From Ignavibacteriaceae bacterium (lineage in GTDB: Bacteria; Bacteroidota; Ignavibacteria; Ignavibacteriales; Ignavibacteriaceae): DNA of 12,561 nt. The stretch spans positions 1-12,561 of the forward strand of contig JANWIS010000151.1 of assembly GCA_025449775.1 (NCBI GenBank). The letters are read 5' to 3'. The notes beneath the pieces are model-generated. The model worked only from the letters and a program-made list of their open reading frames with translations, searched no databases and was not told where the DNA came from. Shown piece after piece: positions 1-7,197 of this stretch (position 1 is its first letter; every line of letters starts with the position of its first letter). Both the position numbers and the translations under genes were made by a program.

Positions 1-646
1 CAGTAAAAATTCTTCTTACTCCTTTATAAGCCATCCATGATCCGTTCAATGAATCATATTCAAGTTTCTGTGCATCGAGTCTGCCTGTCATTTGAGTAAG
101 ATCTGCTTCATTAAAATCCTGAATGCTTACCCTGTTTGCTTTGTTGTTATTAATATCAAAATAAAAAATGCTCACGATCCTCGTTCTCGTATCCTGGAAA
201 TAAATATTGCTTCCCGTAAAGATCAGTCCTCTCTTCAGGTAATTCTGTTCAATATTAATTTTAGTTTTATTGGCCATCGGGACAATGTATCCGCCGAAGT
301 AAAGTGATAATGTGCTGATGATGAATGCAGTTGCAATAAATGGTGCCATAAATCTGTAAAGACTTACTCCGCTTGCACGCATTGCAGTCAGCTCGCTAAG
401 TCCTGATGCTTTGCCTGCAGTAAACAATGCACCGAAAAGGACAGCAACCGGTGTTATTAATTTTATTATCTCCGGAGTAAAAACTATATAGTAATGAATT
501 ATCTTAAATGCAGGAACACTCTGATCAATAAAGTCATCAAGGTTTTCCATTGCATCGATAACAAGAAATATTAAAATGAATGCAATGAGTGCAAAAAAAA
601 CCGTTTGCAGAAATTGTTTGATCAGGTATTTGTCAATTATTTTCAT
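1..646 (-). CDS. lptG: LptG-like LPS-export permease (YjgP/YjgQ family), 3' end cut by window edge
   Basis: Reading the minus strand from the ATG at 646-644 gives an open frame of 215 codons that runs off the window at position 1. The N-terminus (MKIIDKYLIKQFLQTVFFAL) is typical of the YjgP/YjgQ permease family: a short cytoplasmic start, then a first membrane helix at about residues 12-32. Further helices lie around 57-75 and 97-115, with the family's cytoplasmic coupling region (KASGLSELTAMRASGVSLYR, about 78-97) between them. The periplasmic jellyroll domain begins after about residue 120. In this family LptF and LptG pair with the ATPase LptB to extract LPS from the inner membrane. The start overlaps the end of lptF by 14 nt, suggesting translational coupling. 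F versus G is assigned by gene order only. The C-terminal half and its helices lie outside the window. Confidence 0.88.
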   Translation of the reverse strand, partial: MKIIDKYLIKQFLQTVFFALIAFILIFLVIDAMENLDDFIDQSVPAFKIIHYYIVFTPEIIKLITPVAVLFGALFTAGKASGLSELTAMRASGVSLYRFMAPFIATAFIISTLSLYFGGYIVPMANKTKINIEQNYLKRGLIFTGSNIYFQDTRTRIVSIFYFDINNNKANRVSIQDFNEADLTQMTGRLDAQKLEYDSLNGSWMAYKGVRRIFT

Positions 647-2006
647 CTGATTCCTGTATGAACCTTAACCGTTTCGGAATTAATTTTTTCATGAAGTTAA
701 ATGTGATTGTAACTGTTTCGCGGTTTGTTTTGATTGTAAGAATAATTCCCAGAATGCCAAGCAGAATATTTGCAGTCCACATTCCGGTAAATGGTGAGAA
801 GAATCCTCGTTCAGCAAGTTTTTCACCGCCGATCAGGAATGCCCAGTAAACCAGAAAAAATAATAAGCTGATTCCGGCTGCAACTCCGAATCCTCCTTTC
901 CTCACCATCACTCCCAACGGAGCTCCGATTAAAATAAAAATTATGCAGGCTGCAGGAATGGAATACTTCTTGTGAATTTCAACTTCGTATTTTTCAATTT
1001 CTCTATCCGACCATTCAACTATTTTCATTTTTGAAAGAATCATGCTCTTTGCTGTTTTAAGTTTGTCGATTACCCGTAATATAGCAAGCTTGTCTTTTTG
1101 AGAAGGAATTATATCAGGACTAATCCGGTTGATAGTTGTATCAGCAAAAAAATGTATGTTAACTTCTTTTAGCAGTTCAGCAACATGCGTGTTTCTGTTC
1201 AAACTTAAACTATTAACAATTGCTTTCATCGTATCAACACCCAACTCTCTTTCACCTCTTATTCCACCTTGTGATTCATGAAATGAAAACTGGGAACCAT
1301 CCATAACTATTCTGTGTTTTTCAAAAACAAGTTTTCGGTAAAGACTTGAATTCTTAATATCTGATTCGTGAATTTCTCCATTCCACAAATCCATTATTAG
1401 ATTTTTTTGATCAGAAGTAAAATAGATTTTACCTCGATCAGCCGTAACAACATTTACTTTTGCTGAACTTGTGTAATCATAAATTGTTATCCCTTTTAAC
1501 TCGTTTGTGTTTTCATTTATTTCTCTGACTAAAATTGCATAGTTATTTACTTCCTGTGAGAAAAATCCGGATTCAAGTGAAAGCGTTGGTTTTTGCTGGG
1601 AAATATCCGACATTAAAATCCTTGCCTGGTGGTTTGCATCCGGTAAAACTTTATCATTAAAAAGAAATAATAATATTGCAAGAACAATGCTTGCTAAAAA
1701 TGGTCCCATCATCATTCTATAAAGACTAACACCGGCAGATTTTAAAATTGTAATTTCATTGTTTTGTGAAAAATTTCCGTAAGCCATTAATGTTGCTATC
1801 AGTGTTGACATTGGTATAACAAGCACAAGCATCCACGAAAGGTTGAAAACAATTAGCTGAATAATCAGCCATGTATCAAGTCCTTTACCCACAAGCCTAT
1901 CTGAAAATTTCATCAGGAACTGAAGCAGGAATATTCCCATTAGTGTAATGGTTGAAAAAAGAAAAGGTACAAAATGAGCCTTGAGTATATATCTGTGAGT
2001 AATCAT
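633..2006 (-). CDS. lptF: LptF-like LPS-export permease (YjgP/YjgQ family)
   Basis: This is an inner-membrane permease of the LPS transport complex LptB2FG. From the ATG at 2006 the protein is 457 residues and begins MITHRYILKAHFVPF, the family's usual N-terminus. It has three N-terminal helices (about residues 13-33, 48-75 and 99-118), a long periplasmic jellyroll-type domain (about 120-350), and three C-terminal helices beginning at IPAACIIFILIGAPLGVMVR. The coupling region between helices 2 and 3 contains NNEITILKSAGVSLYRMM, matching the equivalent stretch of the downstream paralogue. The frame stays open to a GTG at 2048, which would add 14 residues. I prefer 2006 because it fits family N-termini and leaves the 2044-2061 dyad outside the gene; neither start has a strong Shine-Dalgarno. 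It overlaps lptG by 14 nt and is divergent from the lipoprotein gene at 2097. Confidence 0.88.
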   Translation of the reverse strand: MITHRYILKAHFVPFLFSTITLMGIFLLQFLMKFSDRLVGKGLDTWLIIQLIVFNLSWMLVLVIPMSTLIATLMAYGNFSQNNEITILKSAGVSLYRMMMGPFLASIVLAILLFLFNDKVLPDANHQARILMSDISQQKPTLSLESGFFSQEVNNYAILVREINENTNELKGITIYDYTSSAKVNVVTADRGKIYFTSDQKNLIMDLWNGEIHESDIKNSSLYRKLVFEKHRIVMDGSQFSFHESQGGIRGERELGVDTMKAIVNSLSLNRNTHVAELLKEVNIHFFADTTINRISPDIIPSQKDKLAILRVIDKLKTAKSMILSKMKIVEWSDREIEKYEVEIHKKYSIPAACIIFILIGAPLGVMVRKGGFGVAAGISLLFFLVYWAFLIGGEKLAERGFFSPFTGMWTANILLGILGIILTIKTNRETVTITFNFMKKLIPKRLRFIQESDENN

Positions 2007-2043
2007 CTGTTTTAAAATAGTTAAGCCCACTAAGTTTAACAAT

Positions 2044-2061
2044 ATCACATTTACGTGTGAT
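2044..2061. promoter_or_regulatory. 18-bp dyad (ATCACA-N6-TGTGAT) in divergent promoter region
   Basis: The perfect 6-bp arms ATCACA (2044-2049) and TGTGAT (2056-2061) are separated by TTTACG. The dyad sits in the 90-bp gap between the divergent lptF and lipoprotein genes, a common place for an operator. The arms resemble CRP/FNR-family half-sites, but in the opposite polarity (the CRP consensus is TGTGA-N6-TCACA). A weak TATATTTA box follows at 2079-2086. No regulator can be named from this sequence. Confidence 0.35.
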
Positions 2062-2096
2062 TAAACTTTTTCGTTTTATATATTTACTTCAAAGAT

Positions 2097-3134
2097 ATGG
2101 CAACATCATCAATATCCGGTTTTTCAATTACTTTATTTATTACAGTTCCATTCTTTTGTTTATTCTTTGCCTGCAGCCAGGAACAACCACGGCAGAATAT
2201 TTCACCGGATAAAAATTATCCCCGCTGGCTGAAAAATGATTCATACCGGACTGAACAAACATCAGGAATAACTTTTTTAAGACGATCAAAAGATGGCTCC
2301 GAAGAATTTCTTTTAGCAGATGATGTCGGAAATATCCACAGATTTTTTATTAAAGATGATACAGTCTTCAATTTTATGAAAATTGATTTCAGCATAGACG
2401 TTGTTAATTACCTGAAAGATTTTCCAAAACCGGATTTTGAAGAAATAGTTTATGATAAATACACTGGCGATGTTTATATCACGATCGAAGGAAATAAGGA
2501 AAATCACATTGATTTCCATGGTGTTTATAAGTTAGAGTTCGAGGGAGATGATGTGTTTCAGAACTCTGTCACCAAAATTGAAAAAATAAATTTTACACCA
2601 GAGAAAACTTTTTACAAAAATTTGAATAAGAATACTGGATATGAAGGTTTGGCAGTGGATAAAAATTACTTTTACATTGGACTGGAAGCTGTTTTAACTC
2701 CGGAAAAATCTTTTAGCGGAAGTACGAATATTCTGGTTGCAAATAAAAAATCTCTGGATATTGTAAAAGAAATTTCAACTGAGTCATTGGGAATTACAAC
2801 TGTATGTGGACTTTATTGTGATGAGAATTTTTCGCTCTGGGGAATTGACAGAAATCAGAAAAAAGTTTTTAAATTGAAGCTGGATGAGTATTTTAACATT
2901 GTCGAATTGAATTTTTTTGAGATCAGAACTGTTATTCCGGATTTTCATCAGTACGAGTATGCTGGTTCGCTTGAATCAATCACATTTTCACCCGGTAAAA
3001 AACTTTACATTGTGGATGATCCCTGGAAGGAACAATTTAATCTGCCGGTTGAAATCTTAAGGAAACTTGATAAGAATACGGTTGAAAATTTTAGAAACGT
3101 GGTCCCGATGATCTATAAGTACTCACTTGAATAA
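2097..3134 (+). CDS. Predicted beta-propeller lipoprotein (SdiA-regulated / phytase-esterase-like)
   Basis: This is a 345-residue predicted envelope lipoprotein. The N-terminus has a hydrophobic stretch (about residues 8-25) ending in LFFAC, giving a relaxed lipobox with Cys26 as the lipidated residue. The mature part looks like a repeated-blade propeller. Blade-like segments recur as SGITFL (about 56), DFEEIVYDKYTGDVYIT, YEGLAVDKNYFYIGLEA, VCGLYCDENFSLWGID and LESITFSPGKKLYIVDD. Regularly spaced glutamates in EEI/EGL/ESI motifs are a pattern I associate with the SdiA-regulated and esterase-like phytase propeller families. That assignment rests on pattern only; catalytic activity and substrate cannot be stated. 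Start: the first ATG of the frame, without an obvious Shine-Dalgarno. It is divergent from lptF and ends 17 nt before the peptidase gene, so the two may be co-transcribed. Confidence 0.72.
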   Translation: MATSSISGFSITLFITVPFFCLFFACSQEQPRQNISPDKNYPRWLKNDSYRTEQTSGITFLRRSKDGSEEFLLADDVGNIHRFFIKDDTVFNFMKIDFSIDVVNYLKDFPKPDFEEIVYDKYTGDVYITIEGNKENHIDFHGVYKLEFEGDDVFQNSVTKIEKINFTPEKTFYKNLNKNTGYEGLAVDKNYFYIGLEAVLTPEKSFSGSTNILVANKKSLDIVKEISTESLGITTVCGLYCDENFSLWGIDRNQKKVFKLKLDEYFNIVELNFFEIRTVIPDFHQYEYAGSLESITFSPGKKLYIVDDPWKEQFNLPVEILRKLDKNTVENFRNVVPMIYKYSLE

Positions 3135-3138
3135 AAAT

Positions 3139-3144
3139 AAGGAG
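3139..3144 (+). promoter_or_regulatory. Shine-Dalgarno AAGGAG fixing a TTG start
   Basis: AAGGAG lies 7 nt before the TTG at 3152. The only nearby ATG (3145) is in another frame and directly abuts the motif, so spacing and frame both favour the TTG start of the M20 peptidase. Confidence 0.75.
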
Positions 3145-3151
3145 ATGCATT

Positions 3152-4516
3152 TTGGAAAGTGTAGCTAAGTATATTAATAGCAACAGGCAATCTTATGTCG
3201 AAGAGTTAAAGGACTTTTTGCGAATTCCCAGTATAAGTACTTTACCCGAGCATAAGAACGATTTGAACACCGCAGCTGAATTCGTTGCCCGCAAGCTTAA
3301 TGATGCAGGAATGGAAAATGTTAAAGTTATTGAAACGTCCGGTCATCCTCTTGTATATTGTGATTGGTTAAATGCACCCGGCAAACCCACAGTTCTTGTT
3401 TATGGTCATTATGATGTACAGCCTGTTGATCCTCTAAATCTTTGGGATTCACCTCCATTTGAACCTGTTATAAAAGACAATAAAATTTATGCACGTGGTG
3501 CAACAGATGACAAAGGACAGATGCTGATGCATATAAAAAGTGTTGAAGCATTTATCAAAACAAAAGGCAGCTTACCTGTAAATTTAAAATTTATCATCGA
3601 AGGGGAAGAAGAAATTGGCAGTGAAAACCTTGATGCATTCGTAAATAAAAATCAATCTCTGCTTAAATGTGATTGCGTACTTATTTCTGATACGGCTCTC
3701 TTTGCACCCGGAATTCCAACATTGACTTATGGTTTAAGAGGAATTTCATACATGGAAATTGAACTTACAGGTCCGAACAGAGATTTACATTCAGGAACAT
3801 TCGGTGGAGCTGTGGAAAATCCTGTAAATGCTTTAGCAGAGATGATATCAAAGTTGAAAGACAGCAATGGGAAAATAAAAATTCCCGGTTTCTATAATGA
3901 TGTTATCAAGTTAACAACCCAGGAAAGAAAAAATTTTAAGTCATTACCTTTTTCAGAAAAAAAATATGCTCAGATGCTCGGCGTGAAAGAATTAAAAGGT
4001 GAAAAGGGATTCACAGTTCTTGAACGAATTTGGGCAAGACCAACTTTGGATTGTAATGGAATAATCGGAGGATTTACAGGAGAAGGTGCAAAGACTGTTC
4101 TGCCTTCAAAAGCAAAAGCAAAAATTAGTATGCGTCTCGTACCTAACCAAGATCCGAAAAAAATTTCAAAGATGTTTACTGCTTATATAAAAAAAATCGC
4201 TCCAAAAAGTGTAACAGTAAGTATTAAAGATCTTCATGGTGCTTACCCGATCGCAACTTCGCTTGATGATAAACCTACATTAGCAGCATCAAGAGCTTTA
4301 TCAAAAGTTTTTGGTAAAAAAACATTATTTATGCGAGAAGGTGGTTCAATTCCAATTGTTGTTGTTTTTGCCAAGAAATTAAAAGCTGCACCTGTGCTTA
4401 TGGGAATGGGATTAAATACCGAGAATCTTCATTCACCGAATGAACATTTCAATCTTAACCATTTTCATTTAGGGATATTAAGTTCAGCATACTTTTTCGA
4501 TGAATATTCAAAGTGA
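3152..4516 (+). CDS. M20-family zinc dipeptidase
   Basis: This is a 454-residue di-zinc exopeptidase of the M20 dipeptidase/carnosinase (CNDP-like) branch, probably cytoplasmic because no signal peptide is visible. Motifs appear in family order. YGHYDVQPVDP holds His86 and Asp88; RGATDDKGQ holds the bridging Asp119; EGEEEIGS holds the catalytic Glu153 and metal ligand Glu154; ISDT holds Asp180. The dimerisation-lid DLHSGTFGG holds His213, and NLHSPNEHF near the C-terminus supplies the last zinc ligand, His427. All expected metal ligands are present and the length is normal, so it should be active. The likely role is hydrolysing short peptides for amino-acid recycling; exact substrate preference is not readable. 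Translation starts at TTG, supported by AAGGAG 7 nt upstream. It follows the lipoprotein gene by 17 nt. Confidence 0.93.
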   Translation: MESVAKYINSNRQSYVEELKDFLRIPSISTLPEHKNDLNTAAEFVARKLNDAGMENVKVIETSGHPLVYCDWLNAPGKPTVLVYGHYDVQPVDPLNLWDSPPFEPVIKDNKIYARGATDDKGQMLMHIKSVEAFIKTKGSLPVNLKFIIEGEEEIGSENLDAFVNKNQSLLKCDCVLISDTALFAPGIPTLTYGLRGISYMEIELTGPNRDLHSGTFGGAVENPVNALAEMISKLKDSNGKIKIPGFYNDVIKLTTQERKNFKSLPFSEKKYAQMLGVKELKGEKGFTVLERIWARPTLDCNGIIGGFTGEGAKTVLPSKAKAKISMRLVPNQDPKKISKMFTAYIKKIAPKSVTVSIKDLHGAYPIATSLDDKPTLAASRALSKVFGKKTLFMREGGSIPIVVVFAKKLKAAPVLMGMGLNTENLHSPNEHFNLNHFHLGILSSAYFFDEYSK

Positions 4517-4773
4517 ATTTAACACATTTCATTAAATGAAATTCTTCCCAGAAGATTCAGTTGTATTTATCTGGAATACTAGAAAAAAAATTGCATGAAT
4601 ATCCACAATAACAAGCAAACCAGCCTTTATTAATTATTTCCGTTTCATTTCTGATTAGAATATGAATTATATCAGCCATTCGTACTTTTTATACTTTTTA
4701 TAATTGTATATTTGTGGACGAAAATTTGATTTAGACTAATTATTATACATACATTCAGAGATAAAGTTAAAAA
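4517..4773. other. Longest gene-free gap (257 bp); promoter-bearing intergenic region
   Basis: No coding frame of note lies on either strand. Ten bases after the peptidase stop there is a 17-bp palindrome (ATTTCATT-A-AATGAAAT, 4526-4542). It is AT-only apart from two pairs and lacks a T-tract, so it is a poor intrinsic terminator. The right half is strongly AT-rich and carries the candidate promoter described separately. Confidence 0.6.
4683..4714 (+). promoter_or_regulatory. Candidate promoter for ygfZ-like gene: tandem TACTTTTTA repeat plus TATATTTG box
   Basis: TATATTTG (4707-4714) matches the Bacteroidota-type -7 box TAnnTTTG exactly. It is preceded by two head-to-tail copies of TACTTTTTA (4683-4691 and 4692-4700). 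No clear TTTG -33 box is visible at the usual distance. A start just downstream would leave a leader of roughly 50 nt before the ATG at 4774. Confidence 0.4.
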
Positions 4774-5877
4774 ATGACAGTAGCAGACGAGAAAAATATT
4801 CAGATAATTGAATTCCTGGAATCGATGGGGTATTCATCATATTCTGTAAATGGCTATAAAGTAATAAACAGGTATTCAGAACCTGAAAAAGAGCTCGATT
4901 CAATATATAATGGTGCAGCATTAAGAAATATTTCTCACCAGGCAATCATCGAGCTTAAAGGTAAAGATGCACTTGACCTTGTGCATAGAATAGCTACCAA
5001 TAATGTAAAAAGTCTGCTTAAAGAAGGTGTTAAAAGTACAATCTTTACTTCTGAAAAAGGTAGAATAATAAGCTTAGCAACATTGATGAATTTTGAAAAC
5101 TACCAGATACTTGTTTGCGACAGATCAAATAAACTGAAAGTGATGAGCTGGCTTCGAAAGTATGTAATTAATGATGATGTTGAAGTGAATGATGCAAATT
5201 CAAAATATAATCTTCTTGAACTATCCGGTCCACAGGCAGAATCTTTCGTTACATTAATTTGCGGAAATATGGTAAACGAAATTCAACCGGGCAATTTTAA
5301 AATTATTCACACAGAAAATATTCTGTTCTTTGTTATAAAACTTCCGGGCGAAAGAAATAAAAATAAATTCTGGTTCCTTGCAGATCTGGAAAACACAAAG
5401 AGACTAATTACTTATATGAACGAAAACAAAGGTGTTTTTAATTTTAATTTGATTGGAGAAGAATCTTATAATATTTACAGGATTGAGCAGGGATTACCGG
5501 CTGCACCAAATGAACTGAGCGATGAATATAATCCTCACGAAGCCGGACTAATTGAGCTGGTTGATTTTGAAAAAGGTTGTTATATCGGTCAGGAAGTTAT
5601 TGCAAGACTTCAAACCTATGACAAGGTGCAGAAAAAATTAATTGGAGTAAAATTCAATCATACTTTCGAAAATAATAATGGACTGGTGCTCTTGGATGAC
5701 AAAGGATTGGACGTAGGAAAAGTTACATCTTATGCAGTTTCGCAGAAGCTTAATGCTCCAATCGGATTAGCTTATGTGCGAACAACACACATTAAACCAG
5801 GTACTCAGTTCTCAATAAAAAATTCGGATGACAAAATAGTAAAGGCAGAAGTTCATTCATTACCCTTCATAAAATGA
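4774..5877 (+). CDS. ygfZ: YgfZ/GcvT-like folate-binding protein
   Basis: This 367-residue protein belongs to the tetrahydrofolate-binding GcvT/YgfZ superfamily. YgfZ proteins support maintenance or repair of iron-sulfur enzymes such as the tRNA methylthiotransferase MiaB. The diagnostic YgfZ signature KGCYIGQEV occurs at residues 267-275, with the conserved cysteine at 269. It separates this protein from the glycine-cleavage T protein, which lacks that motif. The N-terminal GcvT-fold part (about 48-240) includes DALDLVHRIATNNV and the SEKGRI turn (93-98). The C-terminal part (about 285-360) is the small barrel domain seen in this superfamily. It is longer than E. coli YgfZ because of an N-terminal extension of about 40 residues. 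The stop overlaps the ATG of the adenosyltransferase gene (ATGA), so the two are almost certainly one operon. Confidence 0.88.
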   Translation: MTVADEKNIQIIEFLESMGYSSYSVNGYKVINRYSEPEKELDSIYNGAALRNISHQAIIELKGKDALDLVHRIATNNVKSLLKEGVKSTIFTSEKGRIISLATLMNFENYQILVCDRSNKLKVMSWLRKYVINDDVEVNDANSKYNLLELSGPQAESFVTLICGNMVNEIQPGNFKIIHTENILFFVIKLPGERNKNKFWFLADLENTKRLITYMNENKGVFNFNLIGEESYNIYRIEQGLPAAPNELSDEYNPHEAGLIELVDFEKGCYIGQEVIARLQTYDKVQKKLIGVKFNHTFENNNGLVLLDDKGLDVGKVTSYAVSQKLNAPIGLAYVRTTHIKPGTQFSIKNSDDKIVKAEVHSLPFIK

Positions 5878-6428
5878 AAATTTATACAAAAACCGGCGAT
5901 AAAGGTGAAACAGGATTATTCGGCGGTGAACGTGTAAGTAAAGATTCTCTTCGCATTTCTGTTTATGGTACCGTTGATGAACTAAATTCATTTATCGGGC
6001 TTGCAATCAATAAAATCAAAACTGAAAATATTAAAGAGAACCTGAAGAAAATTCAAAATTATCTTTTTACTGTCGGAGCCGAATTAGCCACACCCGAAAA
6101 CGATAAAACAAAGAAGTTGAAAATTGAAAGAACGCCTGTAACTTTTTATACAGAGTTAGAAAAAATGATTGATGAATACGATGGAAAGCTTGATGAGTTG
6201 AAAAATTTTATATTACCCGGAGGCACTGAGAGTGCTGCATTATTACAAGTTTGCAGAACAATTTGCAGAAGGGCTGAAAGAGAATTGGTGTCATTAAGAA
6301 AATCAGTGACAATCGGGGATAATATTCTTATTTTTCTCAACAGGTTATCGGACTTACTATTTGTTCTTTCTCGTTATGAAAATAAAGTCTCAAACCACCC
6401 TGATATAATCTGGGATCCAAAATCCTGA
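5874..6428 (+). CDS. PduO-type corrinoid (cob(I)alamin) adenosyltransferase
   Basis: This cytoplasmic enzyme transfers the 5'-deoxyadenosyl group of ATP to cob(I)alamin, making adenosylcobalamin. At 184 residues it is the normal size for the PduO/MMAB family, which forms a trimer of helical bundles. Family motifs are the N-terminal ATP-binding stretch TKTGDKGETGLFGG (5-18), YGTVDELNS (31-39), ILPGGTES (113-120), the arginine-rich CRRAERELVSL (131-141) and NRLSDLLFVLSRYEN (156-170). The start ATG overlaps the upstream stop by four bases. It implies that the organism uses at least one adenosylcobalamin-dependent enzyme (for example methylmalonyl-CoA mutase or a class II ribonucleotide reductase), but none lies in this window. 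No symbol is given because PduO, CobO-analogue and MMAB naming cannot be resolved here. Confidence 0.93.
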   Translation: MKIYTKTGDKGETGLFGGERVSKDSLRISVYGTVDELNSFIGLAINKIKTENIKENLKKIQNYLFTVGAELATPENDKTKKLKIERTPVTFYTELEKMIDEYDGKLDELKNFILPGGTESAALLQVCRTICRRAERELVSLRKSVTIGDNILIFLNRLSDLLFVLSRYENKVSNHPDIIWDPKS

Positions 6429-6431
6429 TTT

Positions 6432-6437
6432 TATAAT
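6432..6437 (+). promoter_or_regulatory. Candidate -10 box (TATAAT) for ssrA
   Basis: A perfect TATAAT lies 15 nt before the mature tmRNA 5' end and 4 nt after the adenosyltransferase stop. No convincing -35 hexamer lies 16-18 nt upstream, where the sequence is inside the adenosyltransferase gene. The match may be fortuitous in AT-rich DNA, and read-through from the upstream operon is an alternative. Confidence 0.35.
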
Positions 6438-6452
6438 TTGGAAATTTGCTTT

Positions 6453-6809
6453 GGGGGTGAAATTTTGGTTTCGACGGGATTAAAGAGGCTTAGAACTGCG
6501 TACCGTGTTCCCCGAATACACGATAAAAAATTGGGAACAAAAATATAACTGGCGAATATAACTACGCCTTAGCTGCGTAATAAACCACGCAGCCGTTCTC
6601 TACTCTCTCTTTTACCGGGGTTTGGAAGAACGCCGCTAAGGTAAAATAGCTGAAACTGTTGTCTGTGCAGTTGAAGCGAAATTAACAGCAGGCAGACTTT
6701 AAGTGATCTTTGTCTGTTTGGCAGCTTAAAGTCAAAATGAAACAGACTATGTATGTAGAAGTTCTTTGGATCTTAATTTCGGACCGGGGTTCGACTCCCC
6801 GCACCTCCA
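6453..6809 (+). ncRNA. ssrA: tmRNA (transfer-messenger RNA)
   Basis: This RNA rescues stalled ribosomes together with SmpB and tags the unfinished protein for proteolysis. The tRNA-like ends pair as a 7-bp acceptor stem: GGGGGTG (6453-6459) with CACCTCC (6802-6808), with discriminator A at 6809. The conserved D-region GGTTTCGACGGGAT follows the 5' stem. The T arm is CGGGG-TTCGACT-CCCCG (6785-6801). Helix 2 is visible as AGAACT (6492-6497) with AGTTCT (6760-6765). Pseudoknot 1 can be drawn: CGTG/CACG (6504-6507/6519-6522) plus TTCCC/GGGAA (6508-6512/6533-6537), just before the tag. The 357-nt length is normal for a one-piece tmRNA. CCA is not encoded (the next bases are CAA), so the 3' end must be completed by tRNA nucleotidyltransferase. 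The boundaries rest on this pairing. Confidence 0.97.
6551..6580 (+). other. ssrA: tmRNA tag-peptide reading frame, GEYNYALAA
   Basis: After pseudoknot 1 the resume frame reads GGC GAA TAT AAC TAC GCC TTA GCT GCG TAA, encoding GEYNYALAA. A second in-frame TAA follows at 6581. With the alanine carried by the tmRNA, the full tag would be AGEYNYALAA. The ALAA end is the degron recognised by ClpXP-type proteases. The G-E-x-N-Y-A-L-A-A form resembles tags I recall from Bacteroidota. Confidence 0.92.
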
Positions 6810-6870
6810 CAATTATTTATTTTTTCTTCTGGATCGATTTTGAATAAACTTTTGAAATTAAAAAGAAATA

Positions 6871-7197
6871 ATGCCGAAAATTTATAACCGGATACTTTAT
6901 TTCTGGAAGCTAATAGGATTCGAAACAATTGTTTGGATACTTGGTTTATTCTATTTTGCATTCCTTAATTCTCCTACGAAAAATCATTTTACAATTTGTC
7001 CTTTGTCAAACCTTGGAATTGAATTTTGCCCGGGCTGCGGATTAGGAAGTTCAATTTCGTTTTTTATTAATGGAGATATCTCAGCTTCATTTAACTCACA
7101 TCCTTTGGGAATTATTGCGTTAATAATTATTGTATTCAGAATATTTTCACTTATAATAAATAACCGGAGGAGAACATGCCTAATGTCCTACAATTAA
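6871..7197 (+). CDS. DUF2752 membrane protein
   Basis: This is a 108-residue membrane protein of the DUF2752 family, whose function is unknown. Two helices are predicted (about residues 17-33 and 78-96), with the family's cysteine-containing loop between them. The loop reads CPLSNLGIEFCPGCGLGSS, holding Cys43, Cys53 and Cys56, with CPGCGLG as the signature. The spacing suggests a metal-binding or redox site, though this is unproven for the family. Downstream NSHPLG is also typical. It starts at ATG 61 nt after the tmRNA, and its last 22 nt overlap the TM2 gene, so the two are likely translated from one mRNA. DUF2752-TM2 neighbours recur in Bacteroidota-like genomes as far as I recall, which suggests they work together. 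Confidence 0.85.
   Translation: MPKIYNRILYFWKLIGFETIVWILGLFYFAFLNSPTKNHFTICPLSNLGIEFCPGCGLGSSISFFINGDISASFNSHPLGIIALIIIVFRIFSLIINNRRRTCLMSYN

Noticed and set aside
92..307. Plus-strand open frame of 71 codons
   Set aside because: It lies antisense within the lptG coding frame, has no ribosome-binding site, and encodes no recognisable protein; the minus-strand frame carries clear family motifs.
2007..2048. N-terminal extension of LptF from the GTG at 2048
   Set aside because: The added residues do not match family N-termini, while the ATG at 2006 does. Kept only as an alternative start.
4526..4542. Palindrome ATTTCATT-A-AATGAAAT as the terminator of the M20 peptidase gene
   Set aside because: The stem is AT-rich with a very small loop and no T-tract follows, so it would be a poor intrinsic terminator.
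6418..6842. Possible leader-trailer pairing around the tmRNA (CAAAATC/GATTTTG and ATAATT/AATTAT)
   Set aside because: The arms are short, AT-rich and interrupted, so they are expected by chance in this composition, unlike the 10-bp repeat around tRNA-Arg.
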